A stretch of 64,000 bases of DNA from Rubricoccus sp963708165 (GCA_963708165.1 OY970187.1:620001-684000); one strand, 5' to 3'. Positions 35,317-43,676 are shown, counted from the stretch's first letter. Notes: generated by a model from the sequence alone, not told the origin. Numbers and translations: made by a program.

Positions 35317-35879
35317 GGGTGGGCAAGAGGGGGCGCCGAAGCTACGCGCCGCCCTCGCCGCGGCTCCCCACACCGCCAGAGGCCTCTGGCGATCCGCCTG
35401 GAGTTCACGCGGTGTGGGTTCTGCTGGATCTCTGAGTTGACGCTGCGCTCGCCTCTGGCGCTGGGAGCCTCTGGCGTGGCGCAGTGCTCGGCGTGTAGAA
35501 CCCCCTGAGAACGCTCGGGGCGTTGCTCCCGACTGCCGCCAGAGGCTCTCCAAGGTGCCGCGCGCTGACCGTGCATTCAAGGGTCGCGTTCTCTGTCCCC
35601 CTCAAAGCGGGGACAGTTCAGACGGTGCCTCTGGCGAGACATCCCGCCATCTCAGACCCAGGAGGCGACCGCGGTGTGGATTGTCCCCCTGTTTAGGGGG
35701 ACAGAGGATGCGACCATCCCAAACCCCACCGTGCTCATGTGTTCGAGACACGCCAGAGGCCGGACCAAAGCGTAAAGCGGAGCATCCTCGGGGGGGCCCA
35801 GCCGGGCACCGCGACACGCCAGAAGCCTCTGGCGATGAGACCGACTTCCCGTTATGCACTTCTGACGGACGCCAGAGGC
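35317..35879. other. 563-bp spacer without a convincing gene
   Basis: This gap lies between nrnA and a lipoprotein gene on the same strand. It contains the inverted-repeat element at 35582-35715 and about eight copies of the iterated 10-mer, including CGCCAGAGGCCTCTGGCG near 35376-35393 and an imperfect pair near 35815-35835. Open frames here are short and repeat-driven, so I call no gene. Confidence 0.6.
35582..35715. mobile_element. 134-bp element with terminal inverted repeats (MITE-like)
   Basis: The left end GGTCGCGTTCTCTGTCCCCC (35582-35601) and the complement of the right end GGTCGCATCCTCTGTCCCCC (35715-35696) match at 18 of 20 bases, and the similarity continues for about 5 more. Each end can also form its own small hairpin: CTGTCCCC/GGGGACAG at 35593-35616 and TGTCCCCCT/AGGGGGACA at 35682-35703. 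No coding capacity is present and no target-site duplication was seen. A non-autonomous transposon or structured dispersed repeat are the main options. Confidence 0.5.
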
Positions 35880-36536
35880 TCAGGACGCCGGGCGGCCCTC
35901 GTCCTTCATGCCTTCCAAGCGCCGTGTGTCGACGGCCTGCAGCGCCTCTTCCATCTGCTCGTCCTCCACGTCGCGGCCCGTCACGGTGACGATGTAGCGG
36001 CCTGCCACGAGCACGCTCAGTTCGCCGCCTCGCCGCTCGGTGTCGTACTTGCGGTAGCCGCGGTGGTCCTGGTACGTGATCGTGCGCTCGTATGAGGTGC
36101 CGGTTTCCTTGTCCACGTCCATCATGGCCCACGGCGCGCCGAACATGGCGACGCTGGGCAGGCCGCCCAGGTCCATCACCTTGAGAACGATCCGGCCGTC
36201 TTCGCCCTCGGTCTGGTACGTCGCGGAGCGCTCCGAGATGGAGTAGGCGCCGCCCATGCTGTTGGTCTCGCCAGAGGTCTCGGTCTGCGCGAAGCCCGCG
36301 GCCTCCTCGGGCAGCATCTCGGCCAGCACGCGGTGGTTGACGGGCTCGGCGGGAGCCGTGTTGGCGGCCTCCTCCATTTGCTCGGCCATGTCCTTGAGTG
36401 CCCCCATGCCTTCCATAGCCTGACCAATGCCTGTCTTGGGGCCGCCGGTGTTCTCGACCGAGTCCGAGGAGACATCGTCTCCGCCGCAGGCGGTGAGGGA
36501 AAGCGCGAGAGTGAAGACGAGAAGTCGGGAGAGCAT
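35880..36536 (-). CDS. Hypothetical lipoprotein
   Basis: The 218-residue product starts MLSRLLVFTLALSLTACGGD, a signal peptide with lipobox LTAC. A helical, Met-rich part (about 30-60) precedes a globular domain with several Tyr residues (SYERTITYQDHRGYRKYDTE) and VAGRYIVTVTGRDV near the end. I do not recognise a family, although the second half resembles small periplasmic beta-sandwich proteins. ATG at 36536 was chosen over one eight codons earlier since it starts the signal peptide. It is divergent from the acetyltransferase-like gene across a repeat-filled gap. Confidence 0.8.
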   Translation of the reverse strand: MLSRLLVFTLALSLTACGGDDVSSDSVENTGGPKTGIGQAMEGMGALKDMAEQMEEAANTAPAEPVNHRVLAEMLPEEAAGFAQTETSGETNSMGGAYSISERSATYQTEGEDGRIVLKVMDLGGLPSVAMFGAPWAMMDVDKETGTSYERTITYQDHRGYRKYDTERRGGELSVLVAGRYIVTVTGRDVEDEQMEEALQAVDTRRLEGMKDEGRPAS

Positions 36537-36859
36537 CGGAAGCGAGGGAGGTTCACCCATCTCTACGGGATTTGGCCGCGGCGCCCGTCACGCGCGCCTC
36601 TGGCGGGGGCAAGGGGCAAGGGGCAGAAGCTGCGCGGCCTCTAGCGTGGCGGCGAGCCTCTGGCGTGGCGGCGAGCCTCGGCGTGGCGGCGAGCCTCTGG
36701 CGCCAGAGGCGGAACAAAAAACGCGGCGCCCCTCCTCATCCCTCATCCCTCATCCCTCATCCCTCATCCCTCATCCCTCATCCCTCATCCCTCATCCCTC
36801 ATCCCGCCAGAGGCCTCTGGCGGCGGCGCTACCTTCGCGGGCCTCCTCCCTCGCGCGCT
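36537..36859. other. 323-bp divergent spacer filled with repeats
   Basis: No gene is seen. From left to right it holds two and a half GGGGCAA heptads (about 36608-36627), a 19-bp tandem (GTGGCGGCGAGCCTCTGGC-like, three copies, about 36650-36705), an iterated palindrome (about 36701-36718), the composite heptamer element, and CGCCAGAGGCCTCTGGCG at about 36805-36822. Promoters for the two divergent genes must lie here, but none is clear. Confidence 0.6.
36705..36804. repeat. Composite element with CTCATCC heptamer array, copy 2
   Basis: After an iterated 10-mer, GGAACAAAAAACGCGGCGC leads to CTC and ten perfect copies of CTCATCC (36735-36804). The order and flanks match copy 1 at 30676-30763, but the array is longer, suggesting slippage variation. 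Confidence 0.85.
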
Positions 36860-37999
36860 ATGCCCGTCTCCATCCGCCGTGTGCAAAACGGCTCCGACCG
36901 CCGCACATTCCTCGACTTCCCGTACAGCCACTACGCCGGGGCGACGCACTTCGTCCCGCCGCTGCGGATGGACCAGGCCAACGTTCTCAACCCCAAGAAG
37001 AACCCGTTCTTCGAGCACGGTGAGATCGAGCAGTTTCTAGCCGTGCGCGACGGCGAGACCGTCGGGCGAATCGCCGCGATCAAAAACGGCAAGCACTTGG
37101 AGAAGTACGCCGATGGCAACGGCTTCTTCGGCTTCTTCGAGACCATCGAGGACTACGCCGTAGCCGAGGCGCTGCTGGACGCCGCGAGCGACTGGCTGCG
37201 TGGTAAGGGGCTCACAGGCATGCGCGGCCCCACCAACCCGAGCATGAACGACGTGGCCGGGCTGCTCGTGGACGGCTTCCACCGCCCGCCCGCCATCCTG
37301 CTGCCGTACAACTACCCGTACTACGAGGAGTACCTGACCCGCTACGGCTTCGAGCGCGCGATGACGATGTGGGCCTTCTACGTCCACGAGGCGTACATCA
37401 ACGCCGACCGGATGGCGCGAGGCGCAGCCATCGTGCAGCGCCGCAACCCCGGCGTGACGGTCCGCACGCTGGACATGGACCGATTCGACGAGGACATCGC
37501 GACCGTAATGGAGATCTACAACGTGGCCTGGGCCGAGAACTGGGGCCACGTGCCCTACACCGAGCACGAGGCGCTGCATCTCGCGAAAGAGCTCAAGCCG
37601 GTCATCGAGAAAGACATCTTCCTCATCGCCGAGTTGGACGGCGAGCCGGTGGCCTTTGCCGCATCCCTGCCCAACCTCAACCGCGCGCTTAAAAAGCTGC
37701 CCACCGGTCGCCTACTCCCGCTCGGGCTTCCCAAGCTGCTGGGTACAATCAAGGCCGGTGGCATCTACGAGATCCGTATGGCGCTCATGGGCATCCTCCC
37801 CGAGCACCGCAACGCGGGCCTGGACGCGCTGCTCATCCACCAGACCATCGTCAACGGGCGCGAGAGTGGCTACGAGGCTGCCGAGTTGAGTTGGGTGCTG
37901 GACAACAACGCCTCGCTCGTCAACTCGCTGGAGAAGCTGGGCTGTGCCCGCGACAAGGAGTACGCCATGTTTGAGAAAGAGCTGGGAGCCACGAGCTAG
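36860..37999 (+). CDS. GNAT-like acyltransferase family protein
   Basis: The 379-residue protein is soluble. The first part (about 1-110) reads like an acyltransferase half with FLAVRDGETVGRIAAIKN, and the second (about 200-375) like a GNAT fold with FLIAELDGEPVAFAASLPN, YEIRMALMGILPEHRNAGLDALL and AELSWVLDNNASLVNSLEKLG. That pattern is common in conserved Bacteroidota proteins of unknown substrate. ATG at 36860 gives MPVSIRRVQNG. It is transcribed toward the HAD phosphatase gene 103 bp downstream. Confidence 0.8.
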   Translation: MPVSIRRVQNGSDRRTFLDFPYSHYAGATHFVPPLRMDQANVLNPKKNPFFEHGEIEQFLAVRDGETVGRIAAIKNGKHLEKYADGNGFFGFFETIEDYAVAEALLDAASDWLRGKGLTGMRGPTNPSMNDVAGLLVDGFHRPPAILLPYNYPYYEEYLTRYGFERAMTMWAFYVHEAYINADRMARGAAIVQRRNPGVTVRTLDMDRFDEDIATVMEIYNVAWAENWGHVPYTEHEALHLAKELKPVIEKDIFLIAELDGEPVAFAASLPNLNRALKKLPTGRLLPLGLPKLLGTIKAGGIYEIRMALMGILPEHRNAGLDALLIHQTIVNGRESGYEAAELSWVLDNNASLVNSLEKLGCARDKEYAMFEKELGATS

Positions 38000-38102
38000 A
38001 AGTTGGAGTTCCGTGCCCTACTCTTCAGCACAGCCCGCCCCGAGCCTCTGGCGCCAGAGGCGCGCACGCATCTCCTCTGGCGACCTCTCTTCTTCCAGTC
38101 CC

Positions 38103-38810
38103 ATGTCCCCCGTCTCCCCGCAATTCGTCTACTTCGACCTCGATGACACGCTGCTCGACCACCGGTTAGCCGAGCATCGCGCACTCGCCGATCTTCACGC
38201 CGACCACGAGGAGCACCTGGGACACATTGCGTTCGCGGACTTCCACGTAGCCTACCGGAAGCACAACGGGCCGCTCTGGCGAGACTACGGGCGCGGCCAG
38301 ATCACCAAGGAGGAGCTCAAGCGCTTGCGCTTTGCCCACACGCTCGGCGCCCTCGGCGTGAGCACGCTCGACTCCGATGCCGCCTCTGACGCGTATCTGG
38401 ATCGCTACTCTGCACACTGGGAGTGGAGCGCGGGCGCTCGCGAGGCCTTCCACGCCGTAGCGGATGCGCTGCCGGTCGGGGTTCTGACCAATGGGTTCAA
38501 GGAGCAGCAGCGAGCCAAGCTGGCGCACTTGCCAGAGATCGAAGCGCGGTGCGCGCCAGAGACCGTCCTCATCGCAGAGGAGATCGGCGCGTGGAAACCG
38601 ACGCCTGCCGCCTTTGCCCTCGCGACCGAGCGCTCGGGCGTGCCGCCAGAGGCCATCCTGTACGTCGGCGACTCGCTGCACTCCGACGTGATCGGCGGGA
38701 CCGAGGCGGGCTGGACGGTCGCGTGGTACAACGGCGACGCTGAGCACGACGACTTCGGGAAGCGAGCATTTACCGACTGGGCGGACGTGCTGCGCCTCGC
38801 CAGAGGCTAG
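38103..38810 (+). CDS. HAD-superfamily hydrolase (YjjG-like phosphatase)
   Basis: The 235-residue protein has all HAD motifs: DLDDTLLDH (motif I) near residue 12, a helical cap, VLTNGF (motif II) near 130, a Lys in IGAWKPTP (motif III) near 165, and YVGDSLHSDVIGG (motif IV) near 190. YjjG-type members dephosphorylate pyrimidine nucleotides, but specificity cannot be read directly. ATG at 38103 follows CCAGTCCC, the same bases that precede several starts here. The last codons are a 10-mer copy (ARG then TAG), and the gene overlaps the convergent lipoprotein gene by 4 bp. Confidence 0.93.
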   Translation: MSPVSPQFVYFDLDDTLLDHRLAEHRALADLHADHEEHLGHIAFADFHVAYRKHNGPLWRDYGRGQITKEELKRLRFAHTLGALGVSTLDSDAASDAYLDRYSAHWEWSAGAREAFHAVADALPVGVLTNGFKEQQRAKLAHLPEIEARCAPETVLIAEEIGAWKPTPAAFALATERSGVPPEAILYVGDSLHSDVIGGTEAGWTVAWYNGDAEHDDFGKRAFTDWADVLRLARG

Positions 38811-39292
38811 AGCTCGACCGTGAGCCCTCGCGTGGCATCGAACGCGCCTTCGGCCTGCGTTGTGGCACCGCCGGAGAGAGGTTCGAGCGTCGCCTCGAAC
38901 GTGCCGATCACGCGGTCGTCGTCGGCGCGGGTGAGTGTGACGCTGCCCGCCGTCGCTACCAGCCCGCTTTCTGTCCCGAGCACATCGATGTAGACCAGCC
39001 CGAGGCCTCTGGCGCCTCCGAGCGTAAACGTACCAGTGCGACTGAGAGCGTCCTCGTCCTCGCCAGAAAGCGAGAGGCTGCGCGTCGGAAATCCCGAGGG
39101 CACCATCGTGAGACCGACAAACACGGAGCCGTCCGGGTTCGTCTGGCGCATGATGCGCGCCGAGCCCGCCAGTTCCAGCGTCGTAGCGCCTGTAAGTGAC
39201 GCCTCGAACTGGCCTCTGGCGACGAGACCGCTACCGTTAGAGTCGCAGGCGGCGAGCGAGAACAGGACAAAGGCGAGGAGCAGGAGGCGCAT
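38807..39292 (-). CDS. Hypothetical lipoprotein
   Basis: The 161-residue product has a signal peptide with lipobox LAAC (residues 13-16), followed by a beta-rich domain without recognisable family signatures (ATTLELAGSARIM, RSLSLSGEDEDAL, VTLTRADDDRVIGTFEATL). Related short beta-sandwich lipoproteins are common in this phylum. ATG at 39292 starts the signal peptide. It converges on the HAD gene, with a 4-bp overlap of the coding ends. Confidence 0.8.
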   Translation of the reverse strand: MRLLLLAFVLFSLAACDSNGSGLVARGQFEASLTGATTLELAGSARIMRQTNPDGSVFVGLTMVPSGFPTRSLSLSGEDEDALSRTGTFTLGGARGLGLVYIDVLGTESGLVATAGSVTLTRADDDRVIGTFEATLEPLSGGATTQAEGAFDATRGLTVEL

Positions 39293-39355
39293 GGGCTCAG
39301 ATGCAGGAGAGCCCCACGCTACGACGCGCGCCAGAGGCCGTCAAGCCTCTGGCGG

Positions 39356-39976
39356 TTACCCCAGCCCGAGCTGCTGCAGAAAGATGCCCACGACCGCCGG
39401 GTACAGCGCGATGGTCAGGATCACGCCGCCGAGCGCGCCGCCCAGGTGCGCCTCGTGCGCGATCCGGCCTCCGCCCTGCTTGGAGGAGTAGATGCTCAGC
39501 CCCACGTACAGAACGGCGAACAGGATCGCCGGCATCGGGATCGCGAAGAAGACGTACAGCAGCTCGAACGGCGCGAAGAGCACGAACGAGAACAGCACGC
39601 CCGAGATCGCGCCAGAGGCCCCGACGGCGGAGTAGTTGGGATCATCCTTATGGCGCCAGTACGTCAGCGCGTTGGCCGCCAGTTCGCTGCCCACGTAGAC
39701 CGCGAGGAAGCGCCACGGCCCCATCACGCCCTCGATCAGCGGCCCAAAGAAGAACAGCGTGATCATGTTGAACGCGAGGTGCGCCAGCCCCACGTGCACC
39801 ACACCCGCGGTAAACCAGCGCCCCATCTCCTGCCTCTGGCGCACGAGGTAGGGCCGAAACGACCACTTGCCGATGATGCTCGGGTCTACCAGCAACGAGT
39901 ACGCACCGACGAGAACGTTAAGCGTCAGGAAGAAGAGCGTGACGGGCGTCTGGAGAAGTTGGGTGAGCGCTTCCAT
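39356..39976 (-). CDS. Rhomboid-family intramembrane serine protease
   Basis: The 206-residue membrane protein has six or so hydrophobic helices. The rhomboid catalytic serine lies in GASGAISG near residue 127 and the catalytic His in AHEAHLGGALGG near 180. The N-terminal loop carries FTAGVVHVGLAHLAFNM, the conserved WR/HxxxN region. It would cleave membrane-embedded substrates; these are unknown. The frame ends GLG at 39356. It is divergent from the small lipoprotein gene at 40011 with a 34-bp gap. Confidence 0.92.
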   Translation of the reverse strand: MEALTQLLQTPVTLFFLTLNVLVGAYSLLVDPSIIGKWSFRPYLVRQRQEMGRWFTAGVVHVGLAHLAFNMITLFFFGPLIEGVMGPWRFLAVYVGSELAANALTYWRHKDDPNYSAVGASGAISGVLFSFVLFAPFELLYVFFAIPMPAILFAVLYVGLSIYSSKQGGGRIAHEAHLGGALGGVILTIALYPAVVGIFLQQLGLG

Positions 39977-40010
39977 GTGGGGGCGTAAGGAGGACGGCTA
40001 AGTTACCGGC

Positions 40011-40373
40011 ATGACGCGACGCCTCTGCCTCCTGCTTCTGCTCTTCGCGCCTCTGGCGATGCTGCCTCTGGCTGGGTGCGCGGACGCCAGCGACGAACTG
40101 GTCGGCACGTGGCGGCAGACGAGCGCAGACGAGGACGGCATTACGACGCGCTACACATTTTTTGCGGATGGCCGCGCGCAGATCGTCGTCCGGCCGGATG
40201 TGGGCGCCGCGCAGACGTTCACGGCGCGCTACCTCCTCCGCTCCGATTCGCTGCTCACGCTACGCGACGCGCAGGGCGCCGAGCAGTTCGTGGCGCGCAT
40301 CTCCGGCAACTCGCTGGAGCTCAGCAGCCCCGTCACCGGCCTCCGCACGACGCTGCTGCGCGTGGGCGGCTAG
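40011..40373 (+). CDS. Small hypothetical lipoprotein
   Basis: The 120-residue product begins with a Leu-rich signal peptide and lipobox PLAGC (near residue 22). The mature part is one small beta-domain reading LVGTWRQTSADEDGITTRYTFF (as two adjoining segments), similar to lipocalin-like proteins that begin with a GTW motif. No ligand is evident. The gene is divergent from the rhomboid gene. Its TAG runs directly into an 18-bp iterated palindrome. Confidence 0.82.
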   Translation: MTRRLCLLLLLFAPLAMLPLAGCADASDELVGTWRQTSADEDGITTRYTFFADGRAQIVVRPDVGAAQTFTARYLLRSDSLLTLRDAQGAEQFVARISGNSLELSSPVTGLRTTLLRVGG

Positions 40374-40390
40374 CCTCTGGCGCCAGAGGC
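40373..40390. repeat. 18-bp iterated palindrome abutting a stop codon
   Basis: GCCTCTGGCGCCAGAGGC begins with the last base of the TAG of the small lipoprotein gene. The rest of the gap to 40574 contains an imperfect pair near 40430-40450 and no gene that I can support. Confidence 0.85.
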
Positions 40391-40574
40391 GCAGGGCATT
40401 TCAGAGCACCGCGCCAAACACCGTGCCCGTCGCCAGAGGCCACTGGCGACGCCCGGGGGTTGAGGCGAGGGCCTTCAGGTGTCGAGTTCTGTTTGCAGGA
40501 GGGGCCTCCGTCCACGTTCTTGGGGAGTCGGATCCCCCGAAGCCCTGGCAGTCCCCTCGCGCGCCTCCGTCTCC

Positions 40575-41384
40575 ATGCGGTTCCCCCTCGTCGTTCTCCT
40601 CGTCGTATGCGTCCTAGGCTGCGATCAGGCAGAGGACCCTCCCGCAGTCTTCCCACCCATCGAGGGCACGTTTACCGACGGCTTCGAGCTCGCCCAGAGC
40701 ATCGAAGACCTGTTGGCCCCGGACGGCTCGCGGTGGACGCACGTGCAGCGCACCCCAGCCTCCAACCGCGTCGAGATCACGACCGAGCGCAGCCGCTCGG
40801 GACAGCGGTCCGTTCGCATGGTGGCGGGGGCGTACGACGGAGAGACAGCGTCTAAAGCTGACCTGGAGCTCGAGCGGCTGGAGCTTCGGGAGGGCGACCG
40901 GGTGTGGGTCGAGTTCTGGACGTGGATGGCCGAGAGCGCCGAGACACGCAATGTGTTCGTGTGGGACCTCGAAGCCCCGCAAACCTGCACGGACGGCGAC
41001 GCCTGCCCCGCCGAAGGGACGGGCTCCGTCTGCCCGGCGCCCGGGCGCAGGCTCTACCTCAGCGGCTCAGACGGCCGCGCCTTTACATCGGACCTCGGGA
41101 AGTGGTGCCGCGGGGCCACCTTCCGCGCACCGGCTTCCACGTTCGAGACGGAGCGCTGGGTGCGGATCCGGATCGACATAGAGCTACAGAGCACCGCCAA
41201 CGGCCGGCTACAGGTGTACCAGAACGACGCGCTCGTCCTCGATGAAACGGGCGTCACACTGCCCAGAGCCGACGCGGTCTACACCCGGATGCAGATCGGC
41301 ATCACGGCCAACGGGAGCACGACGGCCTCCAACGAGCTCTTCCTCGATGACGTGTCCGTGTGGACGGAGCCCCCCGGCTGGTAG
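40575..41384 (+). CDS. Putative polysaccharide-lyase-like / jelly-roll lipoprotein
   Basis: The 269-residue product has a signal peptide with lipobox VLGC (about residues 12-15). The mature protein looks like a concanavalin-type jelly roll: FTDGFE at the start, WTHVQRTPASNRVEITTE, RSGQRSVRMVAGAY, VWVEFWTWMAE, RWVRIRIDIELQ, LQVYQNDALVLDETG and ELFLDDVSVW. This pattern occurs in heparin-lyase-I-like and laminin-G-like proteins; catalytic residues were not identified. A loop contains four Cys. ATG at 40575 was chosen for the signal peptide. The gene converges on engB. Confidence 0.7.
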   Translation: MRFPLVVLLVVCVLGCDQAEDPPAVFPPIEGTFTDGFELAQSIEDLLAPDGSRWTHVQRTPASNRVEITTERSRSGQRSVRMVAGAYDGETASKADLELERLELREGDRVWVEFWTWMAESAETRNVFVWDLEAPQTCTDGDACPAEGTGSVCPAPGRRLYLSGSDGRAFTSDLGKWCRGATFRAPASTFETERWVRIRIDIELQSTANGRLQVYQNDALVLDETGVTLPRADAVYTRMQIGITANGSTTASNELFLDDVSVWTEPPGW

Positions 41385-41438
41385 TCCGGCACGCGCCTTC
41401 GCCGCCCACGCGCCACGGCGCCCGCGGCCTCACCAGAG

Positions 41439-41456
41439 GCCTCTGGCGCCAGAGGC
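41439..41456. repeat. 18-bp iterated palindrome abutting the engB stop
   Basis: GCCTCTGGCGCCAGAGGC ends on the C of the minus-strand TAG (CTA at 41456-41458). Another 10-mer overlaps its left end by 2 bp, with one base changed (ACCAGAGGC at about 41432-41440), so three units form an alternating chain. Confidence 0.85.
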
Positions 41457-42085
41457 TACAGGGTGGGCTCCACCCACCGCCAGAGGTCGTCGATGCCACG
41501 TTTGGTGTTCGCCGAGGTCGTCACGACCGGCAGTTCGAGGCCGAGATCCTTGAAGTGCTTGCGCGCCGTCGCCTCCGCTTTGGGCCGCGTGTTGCCCGAG
41601 AGCTTGTCACCTTTGGTGAGCGCCACGATGTGCGGCGCCGCGCTTTCGCGCAAGAGGAGCGCGAGTTCGGTGTCCAGCTTGGTCGGCGGGTGGCGGCCGT
41701 CGACGAGGTGCACGATGGCGCGAAGCTGACCCGTCTCCGCGCGGTCAATGGCATACTGCCCGATGAGTTGCTGCCACTTCGCTCTCACCTTCTGCGACAC
41801 CTTGGCGTAGCCGTAGCCCGGCAGGTCGACTAGAAAAAAGCCGCCCTGGCCCAGCGGACCGTCCTGCTGCTCGTGGCGCCCGTTGATGCGGTAGAAGTTG
41901 AGCGCCTGCGTCTTGCCCGGCGTGCCAGACGTGTGCGCGAGCGCCTTACGGCCCAGCATTGCGTTGAGCAGCGAGCTCTTGCCCACGTTGGAGCGGCCGA
42001 GGAAAGCCACCTCTGCGGTGCCGTCGCCGGGCATGTGCTCCCACGAGGGTGCGGCGGTGACGAACTGGGAGGACTTGATGATCAT
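41456..42085 (-). CDS. engB: Ribosome biogenesis GTPase EngB (YihA/YsxC)
   Basis: The 209-residue P-loop GTPase has G1 FLGRSNVGKSSLL near residue 30, G2 around SGTPGKT, G3 VDLPGYGYAKVS near 85, and G4 ALTKGDKLS near 140. It acts in large-subunit ribosome assembly. ATG at 42085 (MIIKSSQFVTAAP) is the standard start; further upstream the frame is repeat-derived. sucD lies upstream on the same strand behind a terminator, so engB is transcribed separately. Confidence 0.96.
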   Translation of the reverse strand: MIIKSSQFVTAAPSWEHMPGDGTAEVAFLGRSNVGKSSLLNAMLGRKALAHTSGTPGKTQALNFYRINGRHEQQDGPLGQGGFFLVDLPGYGYAKVSQKVRAKWQQLIGQYAIDRAETGQLRAIVHLVDGRHPPTKLDTELALLLRESAAPHIVALTKGDKLSGNTRPKAEATARKHFKDLGLELPVVTTSANTKRGIDDLWRWVEPTL

Positions 42086-42233
42086 GGGTCGGCGGGTGTC
42101 AGCCTCTGGCGCCAGAGGCACGAGGGGTCAGGATCTCTAGGCAGGAAACGACCTGTGCGACAAGCCGCGCGTGCGTCTGCCACGCCCCAGTGTACTCGCC
42201 AGAGGCCCTCGTGTGAGTGCAGCCTCTGGCGAC

Positions 42234-42265
42234 AAAAAAGCCGCCGGTCCCGAAGAACCGGCGGC
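42234..42265 (-). terminator. Intrinsic terminator of sucD
   Basis: On the minus strand GCCGCCGGT pairs with ACCGGCGGC around an 8-nt loop, followed by TTTTTT. It lies 21 bp downstream of the sucD stop. Confidence 0.88.
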
Positions 42266-42286
42266 CTCAAACGTGCGAAGCGAGAG

Positions 42287-43168
42287 CTACGCGACGGCGT
42301 CGAAGTGCGCCTTGACGGTGTCGCCGAGCGTCGAGAGGTTCTCGACCGTCGTGACGCCTGCGTCGCGCATGGCTTCGAGCTTGGCCTCGGCCGTGCCCTT
42401 GCCGCCGCTGACGATGGCGCCGGCGTGACCCATGCGGCGTCCGGGAGGTGCCGTACGGCCCGCGATGAAGCCGAAGACGGGCTTCTTGACGTTGGCCTTG
42501 ATGTAGGCTGCGGCCTCCTCCTCGGCGGCGCCGCCGATCTCGCCGATCATCACGATGGCCTCGGTCTCGGGGTCCGCGTCGAACAGCTTGACCGCGTCGA
42601 TGAACTGGGTGCCGATGATCGGGTCACCGCCAATACCGACGGCCGTGCTCTGGCCCAGGCCTGCGCGCGTGAGCTGGTCGACGGCTTCGTAGGTGAGCGT
42701 GCCACTGCGGGACACGACGCCGACGTTGCCCGGCGAGAAGATCATCGTCGGCATGATGCCGACTTTGACCGAGTCACCCGGCGTGAGCACGCCCGGGCAG
42801 TTGGGCCCGATCATGCGGACGCCGCGGCGCTCCAGGGCGGGCTTGACCGGAATCATGTCCTGCACCGGGATCCCCTCGGTAATGCAGATGATGAGCTCGA
42901 CGCCTGCATCGGCAGCCTCCAGAATCGCGTCGGCCGCGAACGGCGGCGGCACGAAGATGACAGACGTGTTGGCGCCGTCCTTCTCGACCGCCTCGCGGAC
43001 CGTGTTGTAGACCGGCCGGTCGAGGTGCTTGCCTCCACCCTTGCCGGGCGTGACGCCTGCGACGACGTTGGTGCCGTACTCCATCATCTGCTCGGCATGG
43101 AAGGAGCCCTCCTTGCCAGTAAAGCCCTGGACGACGAGGCGAGTGTTCTTGTTGACGAGGATGCTCAT
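42287..43168 (-). CDS. sucD: Succinate-CoA ligase [ADP-forming] alpha subunit
   Basis: The 293-residue protein matches SucD of the TCA cycle, which with SucC makes succinate and ATP or GTP from succinyl-CoA. Visible are LVVQGFTGKEGSFH and the CoA-binding region at the N terminus, GPNCPGVLTPG near 125, and the phosphohistidine segment APPGRRMGHAGAIVSGGKG near 245. ATG at 43168 gives MSILVNKNTRLVVQG. sucC is not next to it. A clear terminator follows. The gene contains no copy of the iterated 10-mer that I can see, unlike its flanks. Confidence 0.97.
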   Translation of the reverse strand: MSILVNKNTRLVVQGFTGKEGSFHAEQMMEYGTNVVAGVTPGKGGGKHLDRPVYNTVREAVEKDGANTSVIFVPPPFAADAILEAADAGVELIICITEGIPVQDMIPVKPALERRGVRMIGPNCPGVLTPGDSVKVGIMPTMIFSPGNVGVVSRSGTLTYEAVDQLTRAGLGQSTAVGIGGDPIIGTQFIDAVKLFDADPETEAIVMIGEIGGAAEEEAAAYIKANVKKPVFGFIAGRTAPPGRRMGHAGAIVSGGKGTAEAKLEAMRDAGVTTVENLSTLGDTVKAHFDAVA

Positions 43169-43388
43169 GCTGGAGAAGTGGAGTCTAGAAGGTGTGCCGG
43201 GACAATTTCACCCCGCGGCGTGCGCGAGACACGTAGGAAACGACGAAGCCCGGCGCCAGAGGCACAACATGCAAAGGCGCAAACTACCAGAGCGCAAACC
43301 GGCCAGGCCTCTGGCGGACCGTGCTCTGGCTAGCCCGTAGCTCCGACAAAAAGGCTTCTTGCCTCTGGCGCCAGAGGCGAGCGGAAGT

Positions 43389-43676
43389 CTAGGCGCTGGG
43401 CGCCTGCCCCTCGGCCGGGGGTGCCACTGGCGGGACCGGTGCGGCCTGCTGCGCGGGCGGCGGCACAGCCTGCTGCGGCGCGACGTAGTGGGTCTGCTGC
43501 GCGACCTGGCGCGGCTTGGTGTCGGTCACGTTCAACTCTTGCTTGATGTCGTTCGTGGCGTCCTTGAACTCGCGGATGCCTTTCCCGAGGCCGCGCGCGA
43601 TCTCAGGAATGCGCTTGGCTCCGAAGACGAGCAGGATGGCGAGCATGATGGCAGCGATCTCCCAGGGTCCGAGCAT
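43389..43676 (-). CDS. tatA: Twin-arginine translocase subunit TatA/TatE
   Basis: The 95-residue protein begins with a membrane helix (MLGPWEIAAIMLAILLVFGA) and the FGAKRIPEIARGLGKGIREFK amphipathic helix typical of TatA (given as overlapping segments). It forms part of the pore that exports folded proteins. After about residue 55 the tail is rich in Pro, Gln and Ala (QQAVPPPAQQAAPVPPV), longer than a minimal TatA. tatB and tatC are not in the neighbourhood. ATG at 43676 fits. The gene is divergent from add. Confidence 0.93.
   Translation of the reverse strand: MLGPWEIAAIMLAILLVFGAKRIPEIARGLGKGIREFKDATNDIKQELNVTDTKPRQVAQQTHYVAPQQAVPPPAQQAAPVPPVAPPAEGQAPSA

Noticed and set aside
36735..36804. 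CRISPR-like array
   Set aside because: The units are directly adjacent 7-mers with no spacers, and no cas gene is present.
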